Shown: positions 20,972-32,007 of the stretch, in pieces
Position numbering within the stretch: the stretch's first letter is position 1
How the letters are laid out: every line of letters starts with the position of its first letter
Source: Pyropia yezoensis
Lineage: Eukaryota; Rhodophyta; Bangiophyceae; Bangiales; Bangiaceae
Assembly: GCA_009829735.1 (NCBI GenBank)
Contig: CM020619.1
Coordinates: 5,720,083 to 5,784,082, forward strand
Direction: 5' to 3'
Length of the DNA: 64,000 bases
Made by a program: the position numbers and the translations under genes
The notes under the pieces: generated by a model
Database searches by the model: none
Seen by the model: only the letters and a program-made list of their open reading frames with translations
What the model was told of the DNA's origin: nothing

Positions 20972-22910
20972 GCATGCATGCTAGACTCTCCAACCCCACG
21001 GCCCTCGCCCTCACGTGAAGGCGAGCGGCAAGACCCACGCCGATAACGTTCCCCACCAGTCGGCGGGGCCGGCGGCTCCAAGTCGGAACCGTCGCGCCCC
21101 TCACGGTCGCGCAAGTGGCGACTACCGCGGCTACCCTTCCGCTTGGTCTTGCGCGCAAGTTGACGACGCAGACGCCGGAACAACTCCGACTCTGACGGAG
21201 TAGAGGACTCCGAGACGGAATAAGACAACTCTTCTTCCGACACGGCGGGAGAGCGCCGCGAGTGACGGCGACGACGGCGAGGAGGCGAGTAGGCCCGGCT
21301 CGCCCGACGTTTGCCACGCCCAAGTGGGGCTGGCTGGGGTACAATAGCCCCGATGCGAGCCAACTCGGCCGTCATAAACTCCGCCACCGACTCGCAACTC
21401 GCGGTCGCCACCGCAGTACGAACGCGCCCCTCAAGTTGAGAAGTCTCTGAAACTTGAAGGGTTGCGGTCGACGCCGCCAACCAGGAAATGGTGCGCACCA
21501 ACGTGGTGACCATCATCTCTGAGGTCAGAGGCGTGGCCGGTAACACCAACTTGGGGTAAACCGTGAGAAGAGTGGCCCCCAAGTTGAGGGACACCGGGGT
21601 GGACGCCTCAACGGCCACGCTTATCGGGATGTCCCCGTGCGGCTGGTAGGGGACAGGAGGAAGCGGAAGGGCACGCCGAGGTGGCGGTGCCCGAGTGTAA
21701 CTGCGACCCCTACTCGGGGCCCCCGCAGTGGGCTGAGTCATATGGTCATCGTGAGAGGGCACGGCCATCACTATGGCCTTGTCCGGGGGCGGCGCAGTGT
21801 GGCGATCCACCCCAGAGGCATACGGGTAGTCCCCGATGCCCCGGCCCTCTCGTAGTACCACACAGCCGTCGTGAAGTTCACGAGCGACCCACACGAACTG
21901 GCGAAGTGCGCCATCGTCCTTGGGCCCGCGGGTGGGGCGGCGCAACTTGTGCTCGATGCTCTCCCACTCGATGAACTTGTGGAGGCGGTGCATCTCCTCA
22001 AGTAAAATGAGTTGTCCTGATGAGCACCCCTCAGCAACTAGCTGAGGGGAGAGCTGCTCCAAACCTTGGATAAGCCGAAGGGGAAGATGCCAGAGCATCC
22101 CCCGCCGCTGAACACAAGACACCCAGGTCCACATGACCTCGAGGAGCCACTGGGTGGCCAACATGGCCCACACCAGGGGATCTGGGCTAGCCGTCAACAT
22201 GACGGAGCCGAACTGGTCGAGCAACCGGGGTAGCAACGCAGGGAACCCGTAGGGGACCTCAACTTGAGGCCACCACTCAGGCTTCTTGGGGTAGTCCTGC
22301 TCCTTACTGGCAGCGGACTGCTGCGGAAACTCAAGTTGAGCCGAGTTCACCAAGTAGGGACCTCGCCGGAAGTCCTTCTCCATCCGCACATCAAAGTGAT
22401 GAGTGTGCGGATCGGCCTCGTTAAGGTACAAGGGGCGAGTTGCCACCGCGTCCCAAGTAAAGGTCGGCAAGTCGCCGGGACCCGGGACAGTTTCCCCGCG
22501 GTCCACCATGGCCTTAGCCCGCTGTACGTCTTCGACCTCCTCATCATCCAGGAAGGCAAACTGGTCCGTCCTAAAGCCTGCAGGGAACCCGACCCTACGA
22601 GGTTACTTCTCCTGTAGGCGGTCTCATACCCGACCCATCGCTGTGCCAAGTCGGCCACAGCGAAGAATTGTCAACCCCTCCTCATATGGAGGCCAAGCGG
22701 GGTAAAACCACCGCCCCAAGGCCTCACGTGGGACGACTTGGCCCGCCTCCGGGGGAGATCCCGCCATCAACCCAAAGCCGGGTGACGCGGGAGTCCCATC
22801 CCCGGAGCAACCACAGAGCCCCCGCCGGAAGTCCCGGCGGGCGCTGCACCGTAGGAGGTGTCCTCCATACGTTCGTCAAGAGAGTCAGTCGCCACCCCCG
22901 GGGTCGCCAT
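20968..22910 (-). pseudogene. Antisense gene of element B (aORF-B)
   Basis: The frame runs from ATG 22910-22908 (MATPGVATDSLDERMED; compare MVYSGVESDFLDERIED in the fragment at 4964) to TAG 20970-20968. The first 130 codons hold a 1-base deletion near 22790 and TGA and TAA codons near 22630-22600. From 22509 down 513 codons are open. That part has a globular region (DLPTFTWDAVATRP, HTHHFDVRMEKD, WWPQVEVPYGFPALL, WLLEVMWTWVSC), a Pro-rich linker, and a strongly basic Arg/Ser tail (SPPRRRRRHSRRSP, RRLRRQLARKTKRK) suited to nucleic-acid binding or nuclear import. No known family recognised. The last four bases overlap the end of pol. Confidence 0.72.
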
Positions 22911-23230
22911 GGCTCTCCCCAAGTTAGGGAGAGACGCCCTGGTTGCAGCGGCACGAGACCCGCCTCGATTTGAGGGGGGCTCGGATCGTGGGTAAATGGG
23001 TGGCCTCCCCAGCGTGGGGCGGCCAAGGGGAAGGTGAAGGGGATGAGTTGGTGATGGTGAAGAGGAAACCGGGGAGAGCAAGCTGCCGAGTGGGCAAGCT
23101 TGAGGAGAGGGGCGGTCATCGTGACCGCCTCCACGTCCACGTTACGTAGGAGGGTGGACAGCAAGTCGCACCCCCCCCGCCGAGACGTGCGTTTACGCAC
23201 CCCCTCACAGGGCCCACCGGGTCGGTCGGA

Positions 23231-23246
23231 ACTGAAGAGAGGGGAG
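23231..23246 (+). other. Polypurine tract of element B
   Basis: ACTGAAGAGAGGGGAG lies immediately before the 3' LTR; the B-like fragment has GAGGAAAGGGGAG in the same place. Confidence 0.7.
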
Positions 23247-23716
23247 TGTGGCAGTATTGACCCCCAGGTAGGGGGGCAACTCGTGCCATGCAAGGGGCGG
23301 CAGGCCACTAGCCTGACCCGTTCCTCCCCCTGCATTTGGGGCCATATTCCCTAAGTTTGGGATAGATAGCTTAGTAGTAAATCCAACTTGGATTTGAGGG
23401 TTTTCTGCATTTATCGTCTTGAATTTTCGTGTGGCCCGGTAGGCAGGTGCTGGGGTGGGAGATTCTGAGTGGCGAGATTCTGAGGGGACCCCGGGGGGAT
23501 AAGGGGAGGGACAGCGGGGCTTGGCCCTGCTTCCCCGTCCCGACCAAAAAACTGTTGGACCACACACCATCTTCTTGTTTGTCAGTGCGGGGATTGCCCC
23601 ACAACAGGGATAGAGTGTGTGCGACTTGCACTTCTTCCGGTTCCCGCCGACACGGGAGGCAGCCCTTGTACACCGCCCCAACTTGGGTGTCGCGTGTGCG
23701 AGAGGTTTTTGCCACA
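23247..23716 (+). repeat. B-element 3' LTR
   Basis: 470 bases, same ends as 14346-14815, followed by the CTGGA target duplication. Confidence 0.93.
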
Positions 23717-23721
23717 CTGGA

Positions 23722-25365
23722 AGTACTCCATGTCTTCGCCGGCGCGGGAGCAAGGCGAGCGACGGGGGTGCCAGCGGGACTACATCGTGAGCTGCAACCA
23801 CCAAGAGTTCTGGAAGATGGACGAGGCAAACCGGGCGGCGTACCACCCCAAGGTCATCCCGCAGCAGCAGGAAGTCGAGATCCCGGTCGGGTTTGCACCG
23901 TCAAGCATCCCCTCCACTTCCTGGACGCGCTCACCCAGGCGTCGATCAAGGGCTTCTTCCACTCGATCCCATACATGATGTACACCTTCGAGATGACAGT
24001 CCTGGCGGCCAAACACTGGCCTCACGAGTTCTTGGTGTATTATGGGCTCTGGCTCCTCTCGGACCTACTGATGGTCTGGACTGTCGAGAAGCTAACCGTC
24101 GACTTCTTGTGCAGCCAGGATGAGGAGTACAAGGAAATGTTACTGGCGATGATCGACTTCCGGCGTCAACTCCCGGTACATGACCAAACCTTCCTGAACT
24201 TAATCGCGGACCAGAATAGCCCGCGTCGGGATGGCTCGGCTTGGGTGCAGGTGGTCCGCCAGAATTCTCGAGCTAAGTTGCAGCTGGCCACGCCGCTGCT
24301 GGCGTGGCCGCAGCTGGGAGGTCTTGCTGTGCCGGCCGCTCTGGACCTGCTGCCGTCTGGTCCGCCGGTACAAGAGTCGGGGCGGGCTGCGGCGGTTGGT
24401 CGTGCGTCTGCAGCTGCTCAAGTTCCTCCGGTTGCTTCTGCTGCGCCGCTGGCTCCGCCTTCGCCGTCGCCGGCTCGTGTGCACCAGGCTATTCCTGCAC
24501 CGGTACTTCAGGCTCCTCCAGCACCGCGCTTGCCTGCCGCGGCTTTTGGCGTTACTCCCGGCGGTATCGTCCGGTCGCCTACTACTCCGGCCTTTCCTCC
24601 TCGGGGGACTTCCACGGCTGGTGGCGGCTCAGTGCCCACCTTCCCGTTGGGTACTCCTGTGTTCGGCGTCGGTCCCAGCCGTCAGGTGTGGCATGCTCAG
24701 GTCGGTTTGAGATTCCGGCTCCGACTCGACGCCTTTCCCGCGTTCGGGTACCCGACTGGTACCTGACTCAAGGTGGCCCGGCGTGCGACCAGTACGACGT
24801 GGGATTGATCGAGGATCATATGGGTCGACTTCCGGTGCAGGTCGAGGGCATCGGGTCTTCCTTGGCGCTGGGCACGTATGCCAGCGTCTTGAACGAGGTG
24901 GTCGACCAGGTGCTTGCTTGTGCTGACAGCGGCCAGATGTCGGACAGTCCGGTGGTTGGTGACCTCCTTGCGACCTTGACCCGGCCCGGCATGGCCCAGC
25001 GCTGGTCAGGAACCTTCTCGAGCTTCCAGGAGCTTTCGTGGGTGTACCTGGCGGAGCGGGAGCGTCCGGCAGCTACTAGTGCTGCTTTGGTGGCGAAGTA
25101 CGTCGAGGCGACTCGGCCGCCTTACTACGTCATCCCGTCATCCTGTGGGTCCCGTCGTGCTGCTGACGAGGCGCTAGGGGACGCTCCCGTGGCGCAGCGC
25201 GCGCGCCGAAAGTTATACTTGAGGGCAAGGAGGGTGAGAGTCCATGGAGAAGGGAAGAGGGAAGAGCCGAAGAGACGGTTTCCTCGAACGGGTGCTTGCT
25301 TGTCTTCTGAGAGTTCCATGCTTGTTGTGCTTGTTTTCCTTGATACACCCGATCCCTTTTCTTAG
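23722..25365 (+). pseudogene. Antisense gene of element C (aORF-C), second part
   Basis: It continues 13715-14345 in frame after the B insertion (KYSMSSPAREQ, CNHQEFWKMDEANRAAYHP, QQQEVEIPVGF). The frame changes near 23895 to one encoding LHFLDALTQASIKGFFHSI and FLVYYGLWLLSDLLMVW, then an Ala/Pro-rich linker, and changes again near 24700 to the frame ending at TAG 25363-25365. The order globular, Pro-rich linker, tail is as in the B gene. EVEIPVGF followed by LHFLDALTQ resembles QVEVPYGF followed by LPRLLDQF in B, which suggests homology. The full gene would have been about 758 codons. Function unknown. Confidence 0.65.
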
Positions 25366-26549
25366 TGTTCTTGTTCCGCGTTCGTTGCGACCGAGCTCGC
25401 CTCGTCCCGCAATCTCTGATCAGCTTCTTCCTTCTCGTCATCCTCCGAGTCTGACACCAGGATCTTGCCTGCTCTGGCCACCGGGGTGCCTTCAGTCCCG
25501 TTCCGCCGTGTGTAGGCGCAGACATCAGCAATGGGCAACCGGTTCGAGGGCTCCCAGAAATCATCAGCTGGGTTGAAACGGAACCAGCGTACTCGCAGGT
25601 ACAGGCTTCGCTCCATCCAAGCATGGTCTACAAACTTGACGTGGACGTATTCTCGACATTCTCGTCGGGATGACCAGGGTACTGCGGCGCGCTTACGATG
25701 GGTCAGGTCCCGCTTGATTGGCGGTGCAGCTCGAGTGGCGTGGTCGCTGTTTACCCGGTACGGAGAGCCATCCACTTCTAGAAGGAACGCCCAGCCGTCC
25801 GTGCCCAGGATTTCATAGGGCCCGTCCGTCTTGGAGTCTGTGGTATAAAACGCGCTCCTCTCAGGCACGTGTCAATGTCCCTCGGAGGAAAGAGACAGGT
25901 AACATAGGAAGGGGAACTACGGGAGTGGTATGCCTGTTGGCTCACGTGCCTGCTCGCAGAGCAAACAGATACGCACGGTAGTGCACACTGGGAAGAGGAC
26001 AGAAAACGCGCAGTTGTCTTTTTCCGGAGGGCGCGGGCCAAGGGCGCCTCGCTGTCCCTCTTAACGTGCATCTGGGAGAGCCTCGGCACGTTGGCCAGGT
26101 AGCCCCCCCCATACCCCCGAGTGGCCCCGACCCGAGTCTAACCTCGTCAGGTCGGCGGCCACTATTACTTCTAATTCTATTCCCACTCACTAATCTCACA
26201 CTCAAATTCTCTCAAATGAAGTCCCTCACAAATATGCAAAAACCCATCAGAAGTCCCTCTCTCACGTGTGGATAGCGTAGTCCACCGCATCCCAGTGCCG
26301 GGCACGGGCCACGGCCGCCAACCATCACCACACGGCGGGCGTGTTCTGGCACCTGGTGCCCTCTGGTCGCAGTCCCGGGTCGGCGCCAAGTCGGGGCCAG
26401 GGATGCTACAGAGTCCAGCTCCCCCCGGGTCTTGCTGTGATCGTCCGCGAAGACCCAGTCGCCATCACCCAGCTCCGTGGTTTTTTCGCGGGCACCTTTG
26501 TCGTAGCCCCGCTTGTATCGCTCCTGGGTCTTCGCGATTGACTCCTTGA
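25362..26549 (-). pseudogene. C-element integrase C-terminus and chromodomain, split by solo LTR
   Basis: Residues of the integrase tail (KTQERYKRGYDKG, GDGDWVFADDH) lie at 26411-26549. A solo LTR interrupts the frame. The GPYEIL segment and a chromodomain (LYLRVRWFRFNPADDFWEP) follow at 25362-25838. The terminal segment is acidic (SDSEDDEKEE). The stop TAA is at 25364-25362 and overlaps the stop of the antisense gene by three bases within TTAG. Confidence 0.75.
25839..26410 (-). repeat. Solo C-type LTR nested inside element C
   Basis: A full LTR (TGTGGTATAAAA to GGATGCTACA, plus strand) flanked by GAGTC at 25834-25838 and 26411-26415, with no internal element sequence. This is the usual product of LTR-LTR recombination after a separate insertion. 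Its plus strand starts with a good TATAAAA box that would fire antisense to the element. Confidence 0.88.
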
Positions 26550-27443
26550 CTCGTGGGCGAAGGAGCTTCACTTGTTCCAAGAACTCATCCTTCGCCTTGG
26601 CGCCCGACTTCAGGGCAGGCTGGAGACCGTCCGGTGATCTTTCTAGGGAAACGTTGGTCAGCCGGCTTGAGGTGACAAAGTCTAGTGGAGCTACCCCCGT
26701 TGTCCGGTGAACACAAGAGTTGTGGGCTAGAGTGAGGACGGCCAGAAGCTCATCCCAGGCTTCTTGATGCTCTCAACATAGTTTGGAAGCATGTTCACCA
26801 GGGTCTGGATAAAGTGTTCCACTCGGCCATTCGTTCGTGGGTGGTACGTCGTAGTAAACACGTTCTGGATACCCATCAGGTCACAGACTTCTTGGAAGAA
26901 CAGGGATGCAAACTGGCGACCGTTGTCGGTTAAGACGGAGTCTGGAGGGCCATATGCAGCCATCCAGTACTCGCAGAAGGCCGACGTAACATCCAGGGCC
27001 GTCATGGTCCTCAGCGGGATTGCTCGAGTGAACTTGGGGAACCGGTCACAGATAATGAGCAGGTATATGTTGCCACTCGATGTATCAGGAAGGGGCCTCA
27101 GGATGTCCATGTTTAAGCTTGCAAAGGGCTCCGCCACAGGGAACAGGCGTAGCTTAGAAGTCTTCTTCCTCTGGGTCAACTGGTTCCTTGCACAGGAGAC
27201 AAAAGCCTCTAGATGCTTGTGGACGTCACTTGCCATGGTTTCCAAGTAGTCGTGCCGCCGCATCGAGGCATACATCCGGCTCATGCCAGGGTGTCCGGCC
27301 TTGGGAGACGAGTGTTCCAGGCGGAGGATATCAGCTCGTAGACTTCGGGGTACGTAGACTTGAGTTGCCCCATCAAAGGGTGATACCCGTATCAGGAGTG
27401 AATCCGTGGACTCGGAGAAGCGACTATCCCGGTTCAGGTCCAT
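26550..27443 (-). pseudogene. C-element integrase core
   Basis: The frame from 27443 encodes a degraded zinc-binding segment (HPGMSRMYASMRRHDYL; second half CARNQ rather than CXXC) and a catalytic core with LNMDILRPLP, SVLTDNGRQFAS and TNGRVEHFI, so the D, D, E positions are present. A stop near 26727 and further stops separate it from the C-terminal part. A frameshift near 27440 separates it from RNase H. Confidence 0.75.
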
Positions 27444-28047
27444 GGTGGCGGAGCTCCGAGCAATGAGGATCCGTGAGCTGTGCCTCCAACATCCGGTGAA
27501 TGGTTACCGGTTGGTGAGCTTCAGGTGACTCGTACAAGGGAGCATGCCAGCCACGTCCGACATTCAGGAGGATGAAACAAGGCTTTTCCTCCGAGATAGG
27601 GCCCGTGTCGGCTGCAGGAGTCTCCAACTGGGACATGGTGTCGGCGCAGTGGTGCTCCTTCCCTGCTCTGGTGCACACCTTGTACTTGAATTCCGAGAGG
27701 CGTAGGCGCCGAAGGACGACCCTTCCTCGGCTGCTGTCCATGCATAGCAGCCACCTTAGGCTGGCGTGGTCCGTCCGGATGAGAAGCTCATGTCCTTATA
27801 GATATGGGCGTAACAAGAAGCAGGCCCAGACGACTTCGAAGCACTCGCGTTCCGTTGAGGAATAGTTCTTCTCGGCTGGAGTCAAGACGCGACTGTAGTA
27901 GCCCACCGGGAAGAAGTGCCAATCAGGTTGTTGTTGGAGCAGAGAGCACCCCACCTGGACGCCACAGGCGTCAGTCTCTCGAACAAGCTGGCCCTCCGGC
28001 TCGCTTAGCGCCAGTACTGGAGTCGTGGTTAGGCGCTTCTTGAGCTC
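27424..28047 (-). pseudogene. C-element RNase H region
   Basis: Continues the RT frame after TAG 28050-28048 (Gln likely: AFQELKK). Recognisable parts are TDACGVQVGCSLLQQQ, FPVGYYSRVLTPAEKNYSSTE, RTDHASLRWLL and EHHCADTMSQLE. A second stop (TAA) lies at about 27798. The first Asp of the DxD-type start is read as TDAC, as in related elements. Confidence 0.7.
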
Positions 28048-30048
28048 CTAGAAGGCGGTTGTCTGCTTCTCATCCAACACCGAGAGCTGTGCGGGGAGCT
28101 TCTTGCCGGTGAGCTTGGTCAGCGACCTGGCAATAAAGGCATAGTCCCGTACAAACCGGCGGGAGACGTTGCACATACCCAGAAAGCTCTCGAGCTTCGT
28201 CTTGAGCTTCGTCTGGGTTTTAGGTTGCCGGGCTTGCCGAAGGGCCTTGATATTCTTCTCGTTGACCCGAAGCTCCCCCGGACTCAGCACGTGCCCCAGG
28301 TATTCAACTTCGTTCTCAAAGAGGTGGCACTTCTCTGCCTTCAGGGTGACTCCAGCCTTGCACAGGAGAGCTAGGACCTCTCGGAGGTGCTCTAAGTGCT
28401 TCGCCGGGGTCTTGAAGAAGACGATGAGATCGTCCAAGTAAACCAGACATGTCCTCCATCTTCTTGCCGACAGAATTATGTCAATCGCTCTCCGGAAGGT
28501 AGCCGGAGCATTAGTGAGGCAAAAAGGAAGACGCTTGCACCGGAATTGCCCCTTATGGCACGTGAAAGTTGTCTTGCCCTTGTCCTCGTCGGCCAGAGGG
28601 ATCTGCCCATAACCGGCATTACAATCAAGCGTTAAAAAGAGGGTGGCATCACCGAGAAAGGCGATGCTATTTTCCATCCGGGTTATCGGGTACTGATCCT
28701 TGTCTGTCATGTCGTTCAGGCACCTGTAGTCGACGCAGAAACGGAAGTGACCGCCAGGCTTCGGGACAACCACCACCGGGAGGGCCCACTCGCCATCAGA
28801 GGGCGCGGTAACGTCCATCTTGAGCATCTTGTGAACCTACTTCTCAATCCCATCCCGGCGATGTGGTCCAGCGCAATACGGTTGCAGGTGTACTGGCTTA
28901 ACATCCGGCTTGAGTTGAATGCAGTGTAGGGTGGCGTCAATCTTGCCCAGATCTTCAGACCACAGGTGCCGATACTCCTGGAGAAGCTTCTCCAGAGCCT
29001 CCATCAGGTCAGGAGGAACACTTTCTTCATTGACATTCGGCATCCTGGGTGGCGCTTGATCGGGTTTCGGGGCAATGACAAGAGCTTGTGCTTGTTCCGA
29101 AGATACGCCGAGGGCGGATACGTTGGATGCCCGTTCTTGTTGCAGATTCCAGAGGACGTCCTTGCCCGGGGCACGGGCAGACCCTCGATAAGGTTCTGCC
29201 GTTCCAACTCGAGTACCCTTTGCGAGAGTTATTGGCTTCCGGCTCACGTTGACGATCAGCACGGAGAACGGGGCGTGCCTTTCCACCTTCTTGTGATGCC
29301 CATTGGCCAAGTGTAACCGGTGTTTCGCCAGAAGCTCCTTGCGTCCGTAGATCAGGCATTGACCCGTTGTCCGGGTAGTCACTTGAACATTGGTCTCCGA
29401 ACGAGGAGGAAGAAGCACTGGTTTGAAGAGAGTCAAGGTAGAGGGTGGGACACGATCCTTCTTGCTCTTGAATACACAAACCTTTGTGTCCAGGTGCTCC
29501 AGCACCGGTGACACAATCCCATGGTTGAACTGCACCTTTTCTTCTCCTGGCAGGATAATCTTGACATGCTGCTTCTGGAAGTCCCAGCCTAAGATGAGGG
29601 GGACTGAGAGGGTCTTGACTACGAGAAATGGAAAAAGCATCTGTTGATTGTTGACATGGATGGCGACAGGAAGGCGGCCAAGCGGTCGTCGGGGTTGACC
29701 CGAAGCCTCTACAATCCGGGTTTTGGAAGAGGCTCTCCAGGCTTGTCGGCGCCTGCCCGGAGGTTTCAGGTTCTCAGTGATGACGCATGGTCCGGCTCCC
29801 GTGTCAACCACCAGAGTAAAACCTTGAGGGAGGCTATCCCCCACACGCATACGAGCACTAATCTTGAGGTTGTCCTTACGCAAGACGAGCAAAATCCCCT
29901 TGAAGATACAGGGTGTCCATGCGGCTACCAGTGGAGCAGGTAACTGCCGTCTTTTCTCCCGGCACGCAAGGGGAGAACAGATACAAGTACCCTGCCGTCG
30001 AATATTCAAGAAGACACTTTAGGAGAGCGCCTGCCCTACTCGTTTCCC
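28048..30048 (-). pseudogene. C-element protease and reverse transcriptase
   Basis: The pol frame is entered by the -1 slip at 30048-30042. A TAA lies at about 30020. The protease has VVDTGAGPCVITEN near 29800. RT has VVVVPKPGGHFRFCVDYRC, SYxPIxRM-like QYPITRMENS, and an intact YLDDLIVFF near 28440. A TAG at 28839-28837 replaces an expected Gln (IEKQVHKML). A three-residue duplication (KLKTKLES) lies in the thumb region. Confidence 0.8.
30036..30048 (-). promoter_or_regulatory. -1 frameshift heptamer and gag stop, element C
   Basis: The minus strand reads GGGAAAC GAG TAG with the heptamer phased G GGA AAC in the gag frame. Gag lies in one frame and pol in the -1 frame. The arrangement is identical to element A (60253-60265). 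Confidence 0.65.
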
Positions 30049-31796
30049 GAGTCCTAGGATTCCTTGGAGGTCTCGGTCTCCAGGTCAAAGTCCGTAGGAG
30101 CTTTCTTGGTCAGTGCCTCGGTAGTTCTCTGCAAAGTTGCCACCCGAACCGCGTGTACCTGTGCCTTGTCCGTTTTTGTGGGCGTTCGCTGGTCAGCCCA
30201 GTTGACCTCCTTAGCGAGCACTAGTCCTTGACGCTTGAGCTTCTCCTGGAGATCCTTAGGGATTGTCGGGCACTGGTCAGACGTATGATCCTTCTTCTGG
30301 CACAGTCAACAAGACCGAAAACGCTGATTCTTGATATGTCTAGGGGCTACCAAAGAAGGCTGCTCCTTGGATACGAAGCCACCCCACTTGTCACCTGTCG
30401 CCCCGGGAGAGGTCTCGCCAACAGCCAGTACCGGTACTGGGTTATTGCATCCCTTATACTTGTCGGGTCCGGGACGAACTCGCGACAACGGCTTGGGAGT
30501 TGACACCATGGGAGCCTGGAGGGCCTTGGTCCGCCGGTTCTTCCCCTGGGTGTAGGCCATCAGCTGCTATAAGGTATGCTGTTGGTGTTCCGGATTGTAG
30601 TTCTCAGCATCAACTTAAAGATATTCAGGAAGCCCTTCCGAGAAGATCATCTTGAGTTTGTCCTCAGGGTATACGTTGCCACGAGCCTCGCTCATCTCGC
30701 GGACACGGCGGGCGATGGCCTCTGGAGTCTCTTGTCGTTCCATGGTTGCCCGGTTAAACCTGCCCACTGTCTTGCGCAGGGAGTCCGCGTCCGCGTAGTT
30801 GGACAGGAGCTAGTTGACCGCTTTCGGGTAGCTCCCAACGGTAAGCCCGACGATGTGTCCGGCTGAGTCCGGAAGAAATTGTGCGAGCCGCTGTTCCGCT
30901 TTTCCGGTCATGAAGTTTTCTACAAGGTAGAGTGTCTTGCCCACGGACACATCGTTGTCGTTGCATGCCTTGACGAACCGGAGCAGGAAGGCAAAGATAA
31001 GCGCCGGCTTCTTCCCAGAAAGCTTAGGATGTCCCCCGAGATTCGGCTGCATGCGCCGGTTCAGGGATGCCATCTTCTTGGCCATCTTCCGGGTATAACC
31101 TTGGTCTTGGTTCTCCAGCCGGTAGTTGCCCCAATACGTGGCCTTGTTCAGGGTGGCATCCCCCACTTGGTGGGCAGGAAAGTCAAACTCGACCAGCCTG
31201 CGCCGGGTGGGACCAGGGGATGCGTCCCAGTCGTATCCCTCCTCAGATCTGGAGGAACTGGTCTCGCTGGTGCTAGAGCGACGACGACGACGCCGCTGCC
31301 TCTGGCTGCTCCGGTTACCGGTCTTCGAGCTCCCCGCCCCATCGGACGCCAGGGGAGGAAAGGCTTGGCCGTTCCTAGGAGTCGAGGTCTCAGGGGCACC
31401 GTTAGAACCAGTCACAGCGGTGCCTCTGGCACTACTAGCGCCCACAGGAAGAGGTGTATACACCCAGCTGCCATGTCTAGGTCTAGGAGTAAATACACCA
31501 GGGGGTGTCCCTGGAAGTTCAGGAATAGAACCGACAGGAGGGAGTCGTCTGCTTCGCGCGGACTCAAACTCCGTTGACCCCGGGGTGGCTCCCACAGGAG
31601 GGACAGCCGGAGGAACGGGAGCAGGAGGTACTTGGCTGCCTGTAGACTCCAGTCCGCTAACGGGTGTCACGCCCAGGTCTTCTTCGCCCGTAGGGAGAAC
31701 GCCGGGTTGGGCACCGTCCCCCGCGGTGACCAGGGATGCGTCAAGGGACGCGGGGTCTACCCCTTCGGGCACCGTCGTGCCAGGGAGGGTAGCCAT
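30036..31796 (-). pseudogene. C-element Gag
   Basis: The start chosen is ATG 31796-31794 (MATLPGTTVPEGVDP). The N-terminal 170 residues are Pro/Gly/Ser-rich. A capsid-like region follows (FLLRFVKACNDNDVSVG, GHIVGLTVGSYPKAVN), a continuation after TAG 30812-30810 (Trp expected, as in B DWLL), and a CCHC knuckle with CX4HX4C intact but a TGA inside its first CX2C (near 30307). Other stops lie near 30617, 30567 and 30056. No frameshift was seen, so damage is by point changes only. Confidence 0.75.
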
Positions 31797-31987
31797 GCTG
31801 GTCTCTTGACAGCCACAGTCCAGTTGCCTGCGTGTCCAAAGATCGCAAGCAACCACAAGAGAGGGGTTGGAGAGCCAGGAATGGGATTCCCGTCAACGGG
31901 TGCAAATAATTTCAAAACCACAGAAAGATACAGAACAGGAACAACCCAACCGCTGCTCCCAACTGTCTCTTCTCAAACACTCCAATG

Positions 31988-32003
31988 CCCTGCTGCTCCA
32001 CCA
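31988..32003 (-). other. Primer-binding site of element C
   Basis: TGGTGGAGCAGCAGGG on the minus strand, four bases after the 5' LTR, identical to that of element B. Confidence 0.7.
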
Positions 32004-32007
32004 AACA

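Larger units (their letters stand above)
14346..23716 (+). mobile_element. Complete Ty3/Gypsy chromodomain element 'B' with antisense gene
   Basis: The 9371-base element has 470-base LTRs with perfect 7-base inverted ends (TGTGGCA/TGCCACA) and is flanked by CTGGA at 14341-14345 and 23717-23721. Order: LTR, PBS, gag, CCHC, PR, RT, RNase H, INT, chromodomain on the plus strand; antisense gene on the minus strand; polypurine tract; LTR. My count gives about 10-11 differences between the LTRs (about 2.3%). Gag-pol carries TAG codons and one probable frameshift but no large deletion. Confidence 0.93.

Noticed and set aside
23429..23716. Start of a long plus frame inside the B 3' LTR continuing into C sequence
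   Set aside because: The part inside the LTR is non-coding and joined to aORF-C only by the insertion.
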